A stretch of DNA of 34,453 bases from a virus, in the IMG/VR virus record IMGVR_UViG_3300042371_000154, positions 1 through 34,453 of that record; one strand, given 5' to 3'. The notes beneath the pieces are model-generated. The model was not told the origin of the DNA and searched no databases. It was given only the letters and a program-made list of their open reading frames with translations. The first letter of the stretch is position 1; every line of letters begins with the position of its first letter. Below, piece after piece: positions 1-8,395 of the stretch. The position numbers were made by a program, and so were the translations under genes.

Positions 1-127
1 CCAGAAGGACGGCCTGTGCCGCTGATCTTCTTTTCCGGCGTGGATGACGCCTTGCGATTTGTGACTTTCAAATTGGTCTCCAACTTGGCCACCGCAAAGG
101 CGAACTTTACGGGATCGGTGATTGAGG
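1..127. repeat. Left copy of 127-bp terminal direct repeat (circular-assembly overlap)
   Basis: These 127 bases are identical to 34327-34453. The repeat starts and stops in the middle of the scaffolding gene, and joining the ends restores one uninterrupted reading frame. An exact 127-bp overlap is what a de Bruijn assembler leaves when it closes a circle with k=127, so I read it as an assembly overlap and not a biological terminal repeat. Confidence 0.95.
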
Positions 128-749
128 CAAGTTCCTTCGCTTTCTTTGGGTTCTTGCCCAGAGCATAAACGAGCAACGCGGGGTTCTCCGCACCTTGCAC
201 GATCATCCCCTGCTGCATGACGCTTAGGGTGTCCTGAACAACTTCTTCTGCGAAGTCATAGTCCCTGACCTTCAAATCTGCCTTCGCAGAATGATACCCT
301 TCCAGCTTCTTCTCCCATCCCTTCTGAACAGCTTCCTGTTCAGCCCGGACGGATAGTTGCCTATCGTCATGCTGGCGCTTCTTTTCATACCACGCCGCAA
401 GTGCCGTTTCATATCGCTCGGTGTCGTAGTCAACCGAATCTAACGTGGGCTTCTGGCCTAGTGGCTGTTGCGCGGGTTGTGTCCGCTGCTCCAGCTGCTG
501 CACCTTCTGCTCAAGTTCCTTCGCTCGACGCTTTTCCTCACGATACTGCTTGCGAAGATCACGCACCCAGCCGGGAGCGCTAACTTCCTTTTCGTCTTCG
601 GGGTCAGGCGATTCCCCATTTATGCTGACAACAACATCGTCTTCTTCAGTCTCGGCCTCAGTGTCGATTTCTTCCTCTTCAGGTTCTTCGACTTCCGGCT
701 CCTCAACTTCATCTAGATCGTCGTCAAATTCTGCCTTATCTTCGTCCAT
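1..749 (-). CDS. Scaffolding protein, N-terminal part (continues across the contig join)
   Basis: Starts at ATG 749 and runs leftward off position 1. It continues in frame at 34326 and stops at 34227, giving 282 residues on the circle. Residues 1-55 are extremely acidic. Residues about 63-95 (WVRDLRKQYREEKRRAKELE and on) are charged and predicted coiled coil, and the C-terminus is small and lysine/arginine-rich. Acidic N-terminus, helical middle and basic C-terminal coat-binding tail is the usual pattern of P22 gp8-type scaffolds (303 residues in P22). It lies between portal and coat, the scaffold position. Scaffold directs procapsid assembly and then leaves the shell. The sequence is too divergent to recognise by itself, so the call rests on composition, length and synteny. 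Confidence 0.85.
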   Translation of the reverse strand, partial: MDEDKAEFDDDLDEVEEPEVEEPEEEEIDTEAETEEDDVVVSINGESPDPEDEKEVSAPGWVRDLRKQYREEKRRAKELEQKVQQLEQRTQPAQQPLGQKPTLDSVDYDTERYETALAAWYEKKRQHDDRQLSVRAEQEAVQKGWEKKLEGYHSAKADLKVRDYDFAEEVVQDTLSVMQQGMIVQGAENPALLVYALGKNPKKAKELASITDPVKFAFAVAKLETNLKVTNRKASSTPEKKISGTGRPS

Positions 750-774
750 TCGATCCTCATACAATTCTCACCCA

Positions 775-2853
775 TTAGAATGTGCGGCTGGGCGGTTGCC
801 GCATTCCGGGCGATACCACTTCTTGAAGTGCCTTCGCCGTGTTCAATACGCTGTCGCGCTCTTTCTGCTGGATGCCAGAAAGCACTTCAACGGTCTTGGC
901 TTTGGTCTCTTCAGCCCGTGCCAAGGTGTATGCTGTGTTGGCCTGCGCCTGACCTGCTTTGGCCTGCGCTTCCATTGCCGCTGCTTGCAGATACTGCGCC
1001 TGCGGATCGGGCGCTTGCTGCGACTGCGCCTGTTGCAGTTCCTCCAACAATGCCTGCTGTTCTTCTGCGGTTGGCTTAACAACGCCCATCTTGATCAGGC
1101 GGTTGCGGAAGAAGTCACGAACATCAGAGATGCCTTCGCCTTCCATGTTCAACATCGCCATCGAGCCAAGCACCTGCTGCGTCTCTGGATCGGTTGCAAG
1201 TTGCATCATGCCCATCAGCGACCGAACAGTGGCAGCGCGTCTGGATTCAGATGATGGGCCGACCTCAACCGCAACGTCAAACTTAGCTTTGCTCAGGTCG
1301 TTCTCATATTCAACCGCGCCAGTGTCTGGGTTCAGCACAGGCTTGGCCAGTTCAACTGTGGACATCTGCCCTTGCGATCCGATGCCCTTTAGCTTGCGGC
1401 CCGACTCAACCATCACATCGCGTGACATCGACAGCCAGATTTCGCCGCAACGCTTGATAGCCTTCGCCATGTTCGACATGTAGATGTAGGTCTGCATGTC
1501 GATCTTGCTCTGGATCAACTCCACAGCCTTGCCAGAGATGTTGGAAACCATCTGCTCGCCAGCCTGCTGGTTGCCCAACAGATCGCTGATGTCTTGCTCG
1601 GTGATCTGCAACAGGCCAGCCAGTGCGGGCGGGATCTGCGGCGGCTTGGTGTATGCCACCGGGCCAGCCAACGCTTCGTTGCCGTTCGCATCCGTCATCG
1701 TGTTGATCAGCAGATAAGGATAGTTCTTCAGGTTGTCCTCGGCCCACATCACTTCATAGCCAGCGACTTGCTCGGCTGCAAAGATCGGCTTTTCGGTCGT
1801 GGACAGCGCAGAGATTTCGCCCAACTTGGATAGCTGCATGTTCTTGAGGCGCTGCGCATCTTTGGCCATGCGAACGTGACCCATGCAGCGCTCGATGTTG
1901 TCGATATACCAGCGCTTGCCATAGACAGGCACAATCGGGATTTCAGTGCCAGCGATGTAGCCGCTGTCTTCCAGAATACCGTTGCCGCTCATAATATACT
2001 TATGCACCTTGCGGCGCTTCACGCGCTTCTGGCGCACCTCGACCTGACCCGTGGCCGTTAGCATATTCTCAAGTTCTGGATCGTCAGCGAAGTCTTTCTC
2101 GCTATAGCGGGTTTCTTCGCCGTCGATAGATTGGAACGTGCGGATCAGTTCCGATGCTTCCTCAACGCGGAAAACCTCTGCCACGAACACCATGTCAGGT
2201 GTTGACCAGTCAAATTCGTTCTGGTGGATTTCGTGCGGCCATGTGTCGGGGTCATCGTTCCAAGCGGCCTTATACGAATCCCGCGTCATCGAGGTCAGGA
2301 CGAAGCACACCTTGGCGTCAGACTTGTCTTGGCGCTTGGCGTCTAGATCAAAGAAAACGGTTGTGTCAGCATCATAGATCGGTTCGATCCGAATGCGCTG
2401 GTTTTCGTTTTCTTCGTCATATTCGTCTTCGTATTCAGTGCGCAGGCGGAATGCACCAAAGCCACCGCCCACCGCTTCCTCAAAGGCGTTGTCATAGGCT
2501 TCGTCAGCACCGCTGTCCTGCTCATCTGCACGGAATAGCATGTCGCAGGTATCGGCCAACTTATCGTCTGATGTGCCGTCTTTAGACACAAAATCGACCG
2601 TGATGCGATTGTTTCGATACTCGTTGATGATCCGCATCACCGACAGGTGGATCTTGTTCACCTCAAAGCGCGGCTTGTTGTTGAACTGCTCTGCAAGGTT
2701 GCCTTCCCACTGCGCCCCGGCAATGGAATAAAAACGGCGATCCTCAAGGCATTGCAGACGGCCTTCACGCATGGCGCTTTGAATGTCGTCGAACTCTTGC
2801 AGCGCATCCTGATGCACTGTTGCAAGGCGTTCGCTTCTGGTCATTCTTGCCAC
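775..2853 (-). CDS. Portal protein, P22-type
   Basis: The dodecameric head-tail connector through which DNA is packaged and ejected. At about 690 residues it is close to P22 gp1 (725). The N-terminal core is rich in aromatic and charged residues and carries a run resembling P22-like portals (RRFYSIAGAQWEGNLAEQF). The last ~100 residues are an Ala/Gln/Glu-rich helix, as in the P22 portal barrel. It directly follows the large terminase. The frame is open up to a TTG at 2910, with an ATG at 2883. I prefer GTG 2853 because GAGGA sits six bases upstream and because a TATAAT promoter at 2882-2887 would start the message between 2883 and 2853. The ATG at 2883 has no Shine-Dalgarno. The family call is firm and the exact start is not. 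Confidence 0.93.
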   Translation of the reverse strand: MARMTRSERLATVHQDALQEFDDIQSAMREGRLQCLEDRRFYSIAGAQWEGNLAEQFNNKPRFEVNKIHLSVMRIINEYRNNRITVDFVSKDGTSDDKLADTCDMLFRADEQDSGADEAYDNAFEEAVGGGFGAFRLRTEYEDEYDEENENQRIRIEPIYDADTTVFFDLDAKRQDKSDAKVCFVLTSMTRDSYKAAWNDDPDTWPHEIHQNEFDWSTPDMVFVAEVFRVEEASELIRTFQSIDGEETRYSEKDFADDPELENMLTATGQVEVRQKRVKRRKVHKYIMSGNGILEDSGYIAGTEIPIVPVYGKRWYIDNIERCMGHVRMAKDAQRLKNMQLSKLGEISALSTTEKPIFAAEQVAGYEVMWAEDNLKNYPYLLINTMTDANGNEALAGPVAYTKPPQIPPALAGLLQITEQDISDLLGNQQAGEQMVSNISGKAVELIQSKIDMQTYIYMSNMAKAIKRCGEIWLSMSRDVMVESGRKLKGIGSQGQMSTVELAKPVLNPDTGAVEYENDLSKAKFDVAVEVGPSSESRRAATVRSLMGMMQLATDPETQQVLGSMAMLNMEGEGISDVRDFFRNRLIKMGVVKPTAEEQQALLEELQQAQSQQAPDPQAQYLQAAAMEAQAKAGQAQANTAYTLARAEETKAKTVEVLSGIQQKERDSVLNTAKALQEVVSPGMRQPPSRTF

Positions 2854-2881
2854 GGCAGTTCCTCGCAATTCATTTCGCGCC

Positions 2882-2910
2882 ATTATAGGCGCTTTTGGCG
2901 GATAAAACAA
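2882..2910 (-). promoter_or_regulatory. Candidate promoter for portal-scaffold-coat genes
   Basis: On the minus strand TTGTTT (2905-2910) is followed by exactly 17 bases and a perfect TATAAT (2882-2887). The -10 box is enclosed by the inverted repeat GCGCC/GGCGC (2877-2881 and 2888-2892), so a dimeric regulator could sit on it. It lies between the terL stop and the proposed GTG start of portal. The -35 matches only TTG of the consensus. Seen by eye; no transcript evidence. Confidence 0.5.
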
Positions 2911-4137
2911 TCACCTTGCCATAGGCATCATAGTGACCACTGGCCGGGCCTTTGGCTTCTGCTGGACGTTAGCCCGCCGCGCACCTTCCAGAGCATAGCG
3001 CACCGCGTCGATCACATGGTTGTCGCGGTCATCCAGCACTGGCAGGATCTTGCCCGTCATCTGATCGGTCTTGAAACTATACAGCGTCAGTTCGTCAATC
3101 GTGTGCTTGCAGCGTGGATGCACAACGATGTCAAACGACTTCAGCCATTCAATGCCTTCCTCGACAGACTTCGCTCCCTTGACGGCTGATTGTATCTTGG
3201 GGAAGCCGTTCTTGCGCATGTGGCTGATTGTCTCGGGCCGTGCGCTGTCGGCCACCATTGGCCATTTCTCAGCCTCTGGAATGGACATGAACAGCGATGG
3301 CGTGTCCACGATCTCGCAGCCGACCTGATAAGCCTCATAGTCGATATATAGCTTGCGGCCTATGATGTGGCAGCGAACGCAGACTGTCGGATCAGATGCA
3401 AAGCCCCAATCCGCACCGAAACGATGGACAGCATCCGGCGGCGCGTCGAAGTCTTCAATCACCCAGTTCTTGAACACTCTGGTTTCGCTATTGCGAACAT
3501 ACTGACCCTTCCAGACGTGCAGATATTTATCTGGATCACGTCTGAGGTCGTATTGCATCTCATCCCGTAGCACGTCTGGAAACCACGGATTGTCGGAATA
3601 GTTGACCTCGACCACGATGCTGTCGGTTGGAGCGTTGCTTCCACGAAGTAATGATTCAACGGGATCGTCCTCATAGCGTGGGTTCCAACTGAACAGCAAC
3701 TGCGAGCCGGGCTTGCGGATTGTCGGGCGCAGTAGGTCCAAAGAAAACTGGCTGATCGACTGCGCTTCTTCCACCCAAGCGATGTCAAACCCTTCAAGCG
3801 ACTTGATGCTGTCGGCTGTGTGATTCTGCATCCCTTGAAAGATGATCACGCCACCGTGCGGGCATTTGATCTCAGCCTGCTGCACCTCAAACATATGGCC
3901 CACGCCAAGTTCCTGTATCTTGTTCTCAATCAGCTTCTTGACGGATTGTTTGAGAGACTTCTGCACCTCACGCACGCAGACCACATCTGTGCGTTTCATC
4001 ACGCAGCGCTCAACGATCCATTCCGCAAAGAAGGTTGACTTGCCAGAGCCGCGCCCACCGAATGCGCCGATGTAGCGGGCGTGTTCTTTCTTGAGGATTG
4101 GAACAGCCCAGCGCGGGGTGTTGATGTTTAGGTTCAT
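2911..4137 (-). CDS. terL: Terminase large subunit (packaging ATPase/nuclease)
   Basis: Motor that translocates DNA into the procapsid and cuts it at headful. 408 residues. Walker A GGRGSGKS lies at residues 27-34, the Walker B strand with catalytic acidics FDIAWVEE at 117-124, and a coupling motif LLFSWNP at 147-153. The C-terminal RNase H-like nuclease domain begins near FGADWGF, and a late acidic motif is DDRDNHVIDAVRYAL. The architecture and length fit the Terminase_3/XtmB group. The ATG overlaps the stop of the preceding 827-residue gene by four bases, so the two are translationally coupled. Unusually, terS is not its immediate neighbour. Confidence 0.96.
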   Translation of the reverse strand: MNLNINTPRWAVPILKKEHARYIGAFGGRGSGKSTFFAEWIVERCVMKRTDVVCVREVQKSLKQSVKKLIENKIQELGVGHMFEVQQAEIKCPHGGVIIFQGMQNHTADSIKSLEGFDIAWVEEAQSISQFSLDLLRPTIRKPGSQLLFSWNPRYEDDPVESLLRGSNAPTDSIVVEVNYSDNPWFPDVLRDEMQYDLRRDPDKYLHVWKGQYVRNSETRVFKNWVIEDFDAPPDAVHRFGADWGFASDPTVCVRCHIIGRKLYIDYEAYQVGCEIVDTPSLFMSIPEAEKWPMVADSARPETISHMRKNGFPKIQSAVKGAKSVEEGIEWLKSFDIVVHPRCKHTIDELTLYSFKTDQMTGKILPVLDDRDNHVIDAVRYALEGARRANVQQKPKARPVVTMMPMAR

Positions 4138-6617
4138 TTCCCAGTGTCACGCAACGTCTGCAATCCTAAGATTTGCTCTGCTGTGAGGCCTCGGTTTTTG
4201 AGTTGCTCAGGCGTAGATCCCAATATGCCTTTTGCAGTCTCTCTTGCCCTGCTGGAGAGATTTGCTCTGTTATCAACTCCAACCTCCCCTCGATCTCCGC
4301 GTCTGACACCGGGCGTTTCTTGTTGAACAGTCTCGTTAGAGATGCGTCCAACAGATCCTTCTGTCTCTGCGACAAATCCTTGAGTTTCGGCCCGATGGCT
4401 CGGCGCACCTGCTCCACGAATGCCTGCCGCTGTTGCTGCTCTGTCTGCATTGTTTCCACTCCACCGCATGACGATAACGGGCGGCATGCCCATGCTTTCG
4501 TCCCAACCATCTGACTTCCAAGCGTCAAGAAGGTCTTTATAATCCTGCTCACCGTGATCGGCAATATACATTTCTTTGTCGAATGGCACACGTCCGACCT
4601 CTTCGAAACCAAATTCCCCATAGTATTCTGGAAGATAACCATCAGGGAAACGTTTTGACGGCACAGCAAAAGCGTCAAGAACTGTTACACCATCTTCAAT
4701 GGCTTTTGCCATCACACTTGGTGCCGCTGTTCCCTTTGCGCCGGGTGCGTTGCTAACAACGCCGACCAAAGCCTTGTCATCCGGCATCATGTCAACACCA
4801 GCCCAAGAGTAGTCAGGCTTAGAGTCTATGGCAAAGAATACATCATCGTCGCCAAGCTGATAAGCCACAAGGTCGCCTGATTTTGCTCCGGCCTTGATGT
4901 CTTTTGCGGTGTAGCTTGTCAGGGCTGGGCGATATTTGCTGTTGGTAATAGCATCAACAAATGCCTGTGGAGAGGCACCTCCAGCATTAACTGGCTGGTT
5001 TGTTGGCTTCCATTTATTTAGCATAGAGTTCGTGACAATCCGCGTATCAATCGGCGACAGGCGCATAGCAGATCCCGCCGGGAACTGATTGCTACTTGAT
5101 TGCAATAGGCGCTCGAGGTCTCCAACTTGCTTTCCTGTCACCTCTTCAACTGGAAGCGACATGTCGAATGCTCGGCGCCCACCTTCATTGAACTCTTTGC
5201 CAAAAGCATCGATGTTCTTTTCGCCCCAAAATGTTGGGAACATTTCAAAGGTTGATATGTTCTGATCAAGTGCGCCAAAGACGCGACCTCTGATGCCATA
5301 TCTATAGCTTGGGTGAACTGGTAGGCCCTCTGCCAATAAGTCGACAGGCGGCGCACTGAAATCTGGCTCAATGAACAAAAGCGTGTCACGCGGGTTTGAC
5401 CCAGCGTAACGCGGATCAACTGTTTCCTGAAGAACTCTATTTACGTTTGGCAAGCCCTGTTCTTGCATGCCCTTGCTGCCAATGATGTCAGCAATCCTGC
5501 TACGCTCTGGAAAGCTTGCGCTATTGATAAACTCTTGGAGGTTTGGGCTACCAAAGCCGGGAAAGCGCTCAAGCCTAGCCAAAGCCGGATCTCCTCCCGT
5601 TGCCGATGTTCTCACCCTTGCATCAAGTTCACCCAAAACTTCACGCGGGATGCGTTGGTCTCTGACGTATGCACCAGTTGTCTTGATTAGTGAGTTGATG
5701 AAACTGATGTTTGATTTGTGACTTGTTGGGTTCATGGCTGTAACGGCGATCAGATCCGCACCAGATCCAGCCTTCTTTGTCCCAATGCTTTTGCCTTGAA
5801 CCGCCCATGCCAATCTTGCATCTTGGCTTGACTTCAATAGTGGATAGCCCGGGCCACCCATCATTGGCTCAGGCACATCAATCCTTGATGCGTCGATGCC
5901 CGTATAATAACCGCCAGCCCGCGTTAGATCCGCGACTGTTGGAATAATTCTCGCACCTTGCAAGTCAGATGGCGTAATGCGTGGGATGCTTGCCAGTGGC
6001 GCTTCCTGCATCGCCCGCTCGGCATCCGCAAACGTCACTGGCGGTCTACCAACATCGCCAGCAATTGGGTTGCTGTATAGGGTTGGCATAGGACCGGGCT
6101 GGGTTGCGCGGTCTACGATGGTCTGACGCAGTGGCGACCATCCAAGCAAACTTTCCATCAACGCTGTCGCAGCAGGCATTGCGGCTTTATAGGCAGCGGC
6201 AGCAGGTGCTGTGACGCCTGCCACACCCGACAACATGTTACCAAGCGCGGTGACTCGATCCCATCCCGCAGTCTCTGGCGCAAGCATTTGCTGCGATGCA
6301 GACATTGACTGACCGATTGCTTCAACCGGGTTTAACATTTGGTTGAAATTCCCCAGCGTTCCCACAATGCCAGTGCCGCTTAGGATGTTTGGCTCCGGCT
6401 GCGGTGCTGGTGGATTCGCTGCAATGGCTGCACGCTCTTGCGGCGTTGTCATCTCATACGCAAAGTTGGTTGGGAATCTCGCTTCTGACTTTGGCGCGTC
6501 AGGCATCACATACCGCGCACCATAGCCTGTTTGGTAAATGGTGCGGCCCATTTCATCCTTGCCAACTGGCGTGTCTTTGGCTGGGTTTGCGCCAGTAGGT
6601 AAGTCAAAAATGCCCAT
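4134..6617 (-). CDS. Large polyvalent-type protein inserted between terS and terL
   Basis: 827 residues from ATG 6617, chosen because GAGG lies six bases upstream (the open frame extends to 6671). The N-terminal ~150 residues include an Ala/Met/Gly-rich hydrophobic stretch like those in virion ejection proteins. The middle carries a motif of the type HPSYRYGIRGRVFGALDQ, which I associate with large phage polyvalent or internal virion proteins. Near residues 600-700, LVGVVSNAPGAKGTAAPSVM followed by GYLPEYYGEFGFEEVGRVPFD resembles an acetyltransferase-like fold. The C-terminus is charged and helical. I infer a multidomain protein that may travel with the DNA and act in the new host. The domain assignments come from memory of motifs and are tentative. 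The gene is coupled to terL by an ATGA overlap. Confidence 0.7.
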   Translation of the reverse strand: MGIFDLPTGANPAKDTPVGKDEMGRTIYQTGYGARYVMPDAPKSEARFPTNFAYEMTTPQERAAIAANPPAPQPEPNILSGTGIVGTLGNFNQMLNPVEAIGQSMSASQQMLAPETAGWDRVTALGNMLSGVAGVTAPAAAAYKAAMPAATALMESLLGWSPLRQTIVDRATQPGPMPTLYSNPIAGDVGRPPVTFADAERAMQEAPLASIPRITPSDLQGARIIPTVADLTRAGGYYTGIDASRIDVPEPMMGGPGYPLLKSSQDARLAWAVQGKSIGTKKAGSGADLIAVTAMNPTSHKSNISFINSLIKTTGAYVRDQRIPREVLGELDARVRTSATGGDPALARLERFPGFGSPNLQEFINSASFPERSRIADIIGSKGMQEQGLPNVNRVLQETVDPRYAGSNPRDTLLFIEPDFSAPPVDLLAEGLPVHPSYRYGIRGRVFGALDQNISTFEMFPTFWGEKNIDAFGKEFNEGGRRAFDMSLPVEEVTGKQVGDLERLLQSSSNQFPAGSAMRLSPIDTRIVTNSMLNKWKPTNQPVNAGGASPQAFVDAITNSKYRPALTSYTAKDIKAGAKSGDLVAYQLGDDDVFFAIDSKPDYSWAGVDMMPDDKALVGVVSNAPGAKGTAAPSVMAKAIEDGVTVLDAFAVPSKRFPDGYLPEYYGEFGFEEVGRVPFDKEMYIADHGEQDYKDLLDAWKSDGWDESMGMPPVIVMRWSGNNADRAATAAGIRGAGAPSHRAETQGFVAETEGSVGRISNETVQQETPGVRRGDRGEVGVDNRANLSSRARETAKGILGSTPEQLKNRGLTAEQILGLQTLRDTGK

Positions 6618-6618
6618 G

Positions 6619-7005
6619 TCACGCCTCTGATGGATCAATGATGGTCCGCTTGATCTCGATTGGTATTGCACCGCCTGATGGCCCAGACAGTTCCTGCTTC
6701 GTCGCGTCAGAGTAGCCGTGCTTGGACAGCATCATCTTGGTGATCGAGTAATTAAAGTCGCCAGACAGGCCATTATTCAGCAACTCCCGCTCTTGCTTTT
6801 GCGCGATTGCCTTGAGGATGTCGGAAAATTCTTTGTCCTTGTCCCGCGCCCAATCATGACAGGTCTCTCGGTGAATGCCAATTTCGCAAGCCAGACCCGC
6901 AACCGATGGCACCTTGTCACCTGCTGCGATCCACCCGCCTTTAGCATAATCCCAAGCAGCCTTGATGATCTCGGGTGTGTAATCAGTTGGTCTACCAGCA
7001 GCCAT
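6619..7005 (-). CDS. terS: Terminase small subunit / DNA-packaging protein (GP3_package-like)
   Basis: 128 residues from ATG 7005, which has GAGG five bases upstream. The opening GRPTDYTPEIIKAAWDYA, the HTH segment VPSVAGLACEIGIHRETCHDW, the helical DKEFSDILKAIAQKQERELL and SKHGYSD are hallmarks of the P22 gp3-like DNA-packaging family. It recognises the packaging start (pac) and recruits the large subunit. In P22 pac lies inside gene 3, so a pac site may be inside this gene, though I cannot point to it. The next gene downstream starts two bases after its stop and uses a Shine-Dalgarno inside its 3' end. It is followed by the 827-residue gene and not by terL. Confidence 0.9.
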   Translation of the reverse strand: MAAGRPTDYTPEIIKAAWDYAKGGWIAAGDKVPSVAGLACEIGIHRETCHDWARDKDKEFSDILKAIAQKQERELLNNGLSGDFNYSITKMMLSKHGYSDATKQELSGPSGGAIPIEIKRTIIDPSEA

Positions 7006-7055
7006 GACATCCTCATCTCGACACATAGCGGTGTCGGTCGCTGCGGCATCTTACA

Positions 7056-7349
7056 TCAGTTTTGTGGTTGTTTCAATCTGGCAACCTTATCAAGCACTGA
7101 TAACCCAAATTCAGACGTTGGATCAAACCACCACAGCGGCTTTTGGCTGCGGTCTTTGTTCTCTGGGTTCCTGATGATGCTATGGACGCCTGTAGGTTCA
7201 TTACGCACCCGTGCAATGGCCCCGATGCAGGCGTTCTTGGTCATGCCAACCAGATGTGCTGCGTCCTTGTGGGTTAGGCCCACGTTCTCAACGAGGTGCA
7301 GCGCCATGAGGATTTGCTCGTCCTTCTGGCGGTCTAGCGTTCCATGCAT
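7056..7349 (-). CDS. Small HTH protein, GcrA-like signature
   Basis: 97 residues from ATG 7349. AGGGG lies seven bases upstream, which rules out the longer open frame to 7505. Residues ~10-48 form an HTH of the kind GLTHKDAAHLVGMTKNACIG. The NAxIG run at the end of the recognition helix resembles the DNA-binding domain of alphaproteobacterial GcrA (TRNAVIGK). The rest (residues ~50-97) is polar with a WWFDP motif that I do not recognise. It could be a regulator of the downstream packaging and structural genes, since it sits just before terS. DNA binding is fairly likely. GcrA kinship is suggestive only. Confidence 0.65.
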   Translation of the reverse strand: MHGTLDRQKDEQILMALHLVENVGLTHKDAAHLVGMTKNACIGAIARVRNEPTGVHSIIRNPENKDRSQKPLWWFDPTSEFGLSVLDKVARLKQPQN

Positions 7350-7615
7350 TGGATTTCCCCTGCCAGTGCCAAATATCCATTTGCATCTACATATGAATCG
7401 ACGTGATCTGGGTTGCCTTTGATGCGGGCAATTTTGAACAGCGTCATCATCATGGCAACGTCGAAGCCATTGACGGTGCATATCTCGCGCCCGTGCATCC
7501 ACCACGACCAGAGGTCTGCTACGTTGTCAAAGTTGTCTTCTGCATCCCCGTGCGTCGCATCGCGGTCTTTGGTGATGTATTGGCTTGCGGTCTGTAGGAT
7601 TTCTTCGCGGTTCAT
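7334..7615 (-). CDS. DUF6378-type phage protein
   Basis: 93 residues. The pattern DRDATHGDAEDNFDNVADLW, then DVAMMMTLFKIARIKGNPDH and VDSYVDANGYLALAGEIQ, matches the DUF6378 family common in phages. The conserved His/Asp/Glu residues on helices resemble MazG/all-alpha nucleotide pyrophosphohydrolase folds. A role in nucleotide handling is a guess. It overlaps the next gene by 16 bases and the previous gene by four, in the chain of coupled small early genes. Confidence 0.75.
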   Translation of the reverse strand: MNREEILQTASQYITKDRDATHGDAEDNFDNVADLWSWWMHGREICTVNGFDVAMMMTLFKIARIKGNPDHVDSYVDANGYLALAGEIQCMER

Positions 7616-7914
7616 TTGATGCTTTCCTTGTAGCGAATGGCTGCTGCCTTTATCCGCAAAATTGTTGCTGGGTTAGTTGAGTCTATAACCCGCTTGAAGT
7701 GCGATGAACTAAAGCCGAGCGTTCTTGCCGCTGCGGCCATTGTGGGGAAATGCACACCCTCAATGGTGACGGGTCTCTTTTTTGTTGTGCCTAGACCTAC
7801 CACGTCCATGCGCCCGCGAGCCAGTGCTGAATAGACCGCCTCTTCTGTCACATCCATCGCTGCCGCAGCTGCGCGGACTGTAGGAAATCTTTGGCCTCGA
7901 ATCTCTACAATCAT
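7612..7914 (-). CDS. Small protein with two repeated HTH (NUMOD1-like) units
   Basis: 100 residues containing an internal duplication. Residues 7-27 (GQRFPTVRAAAAAMDVTEEAV) and 53-73 (GVHFPTMAAAARTLGFSSSHF) share the F-P-T-x-x-A-A-A pattern followed by a helix-turn-helix. This resembles the NUMOD1/short HTH modules attached to homing endonucleases, here without a nuclease. Likely DNA-binding. Its Shine-Dalgarno is encoded by the last codons of the upstream gene, and the genes overlap by ATGA. Confidence 0.6.
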   Translation of the reverse strand: MIVEIRGQRFPTVRAAAAAMDVTEEAVYSALARGRMDVVGLGTTKKRPVTIEGVHFPTMAAAARTLGFSSSHFKRVIDSTNPATILRIKAAAIRYKESIK

Positions 7915-8210
7915 TCCCCACCCTCCAGTTCAGCCAGCGCGGTGCAAGCAATCCGTGCTTCGGCGTTTTGGACAATGCCTTGTTCGTGCGTTCCGATGTG
8001 CGTGTATGCTGCAATCTTCCGCAGATACTCCATTGCCTTGGCGAGTTTGTCCAACGCATCTGCGGCCTGTCCGCTTGTAGCAAGCAGTTGCAGGGTCAGT
8101 TCTTTGTTGCTCTCTTTCAAATCTTCGATGCGGTAGGCGGCTTCCCAGCAGAGTTCTTGCACCCCCTCTAAGCGGACATTATGCAGCCGCTTGATCAGAT
8201 CGTTACTCAT
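7911..8210 (-). CDS. Hypothetical small early protein, helical
   Basis: 99 residues, predicted almost entirely helical, opening MSNDLIKRLHNVRLEGVQEL and ending LAELEGGE. The N-terminus resembles the many phage proteins with heptad-like Leu/Ile spacing annotated as hypothetical. The C-terminus resembles that of the 8609-8812 protein. The final codons, GAG GGT GGG GAA TGA, double as the Shine-Dalgarno of the next gene. No function can be assigned. Confidence 0.7.
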   Translation of the reverse strand: MSNDLIKRLHNVRLEGVQELCWEAAYRIEDLKESNKELTLQLLATSGQAADALDKLAKAMEYLRKIAAYTHIGTHEQGIVQNAEARIACTALAELEGGE

Positions 8211-8395
8211 TTTTTCCCCTCAAGTTTAGCCAGCAAAGTTGGATCGCTGATGTGGTAAATCAGTTCTTCGGCGTCCAATCCCTCGGATAGCAAGTAGCGG
8301 ATAATGTCGCGGGCGGTGTGATCCTCTGTGAAGCAGGTGTAAATGATGCTTTCCTCGTCTTCGATTTCAATCGGTTTGCGACGAACTTCACTCAT
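8207..8395 (-). CDS. Hypothetical small acidic early protein
   Basis: 62 residues from ATG 8395, the third of three consecutive ATGs (8401, 8398, 8395). I choose it because GGGAG then lies six bases upstream. Residues 7-20 are acidic (IEIEDEESIIYTCF) and the C-terminus is LLAKLEGKK, whose codons supply the GAGGGG Shine-Dalgarno of the following gene. It overlaps the upstream gene by eight bases in a GATGATGATGAGTGA sequence. Unknown function. Confidence 0.65.
   Translation of the reverse strand: MSEVRRKPIEIEDEESIIYTCFTEDHTARDIIRYLLSEGLDAEELIYHISDPTLLAKLEGKK

Noticed and set aside
1-127. Biological direct terminal repeat
   Set aside because: The length equals a common assembler k-mer and the ends cut an essential gene mid-frame. 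P22-type phages package by headful with no fixed ends.
445-1254. Plus-strand open frame with Ser/Cys/Leu-rich product
   Set aside because: Opposite scaffold and portal, low-complexity composition, no ribosome site; shadow.
7334-7505. N-terminal extension of the small HTH gene to 7505
   Set aside because: The extension is Arg/Cys/His-rich, overlaps the DUF6378 gene almost fully, and a strong ribosome site marks ATG 7349.
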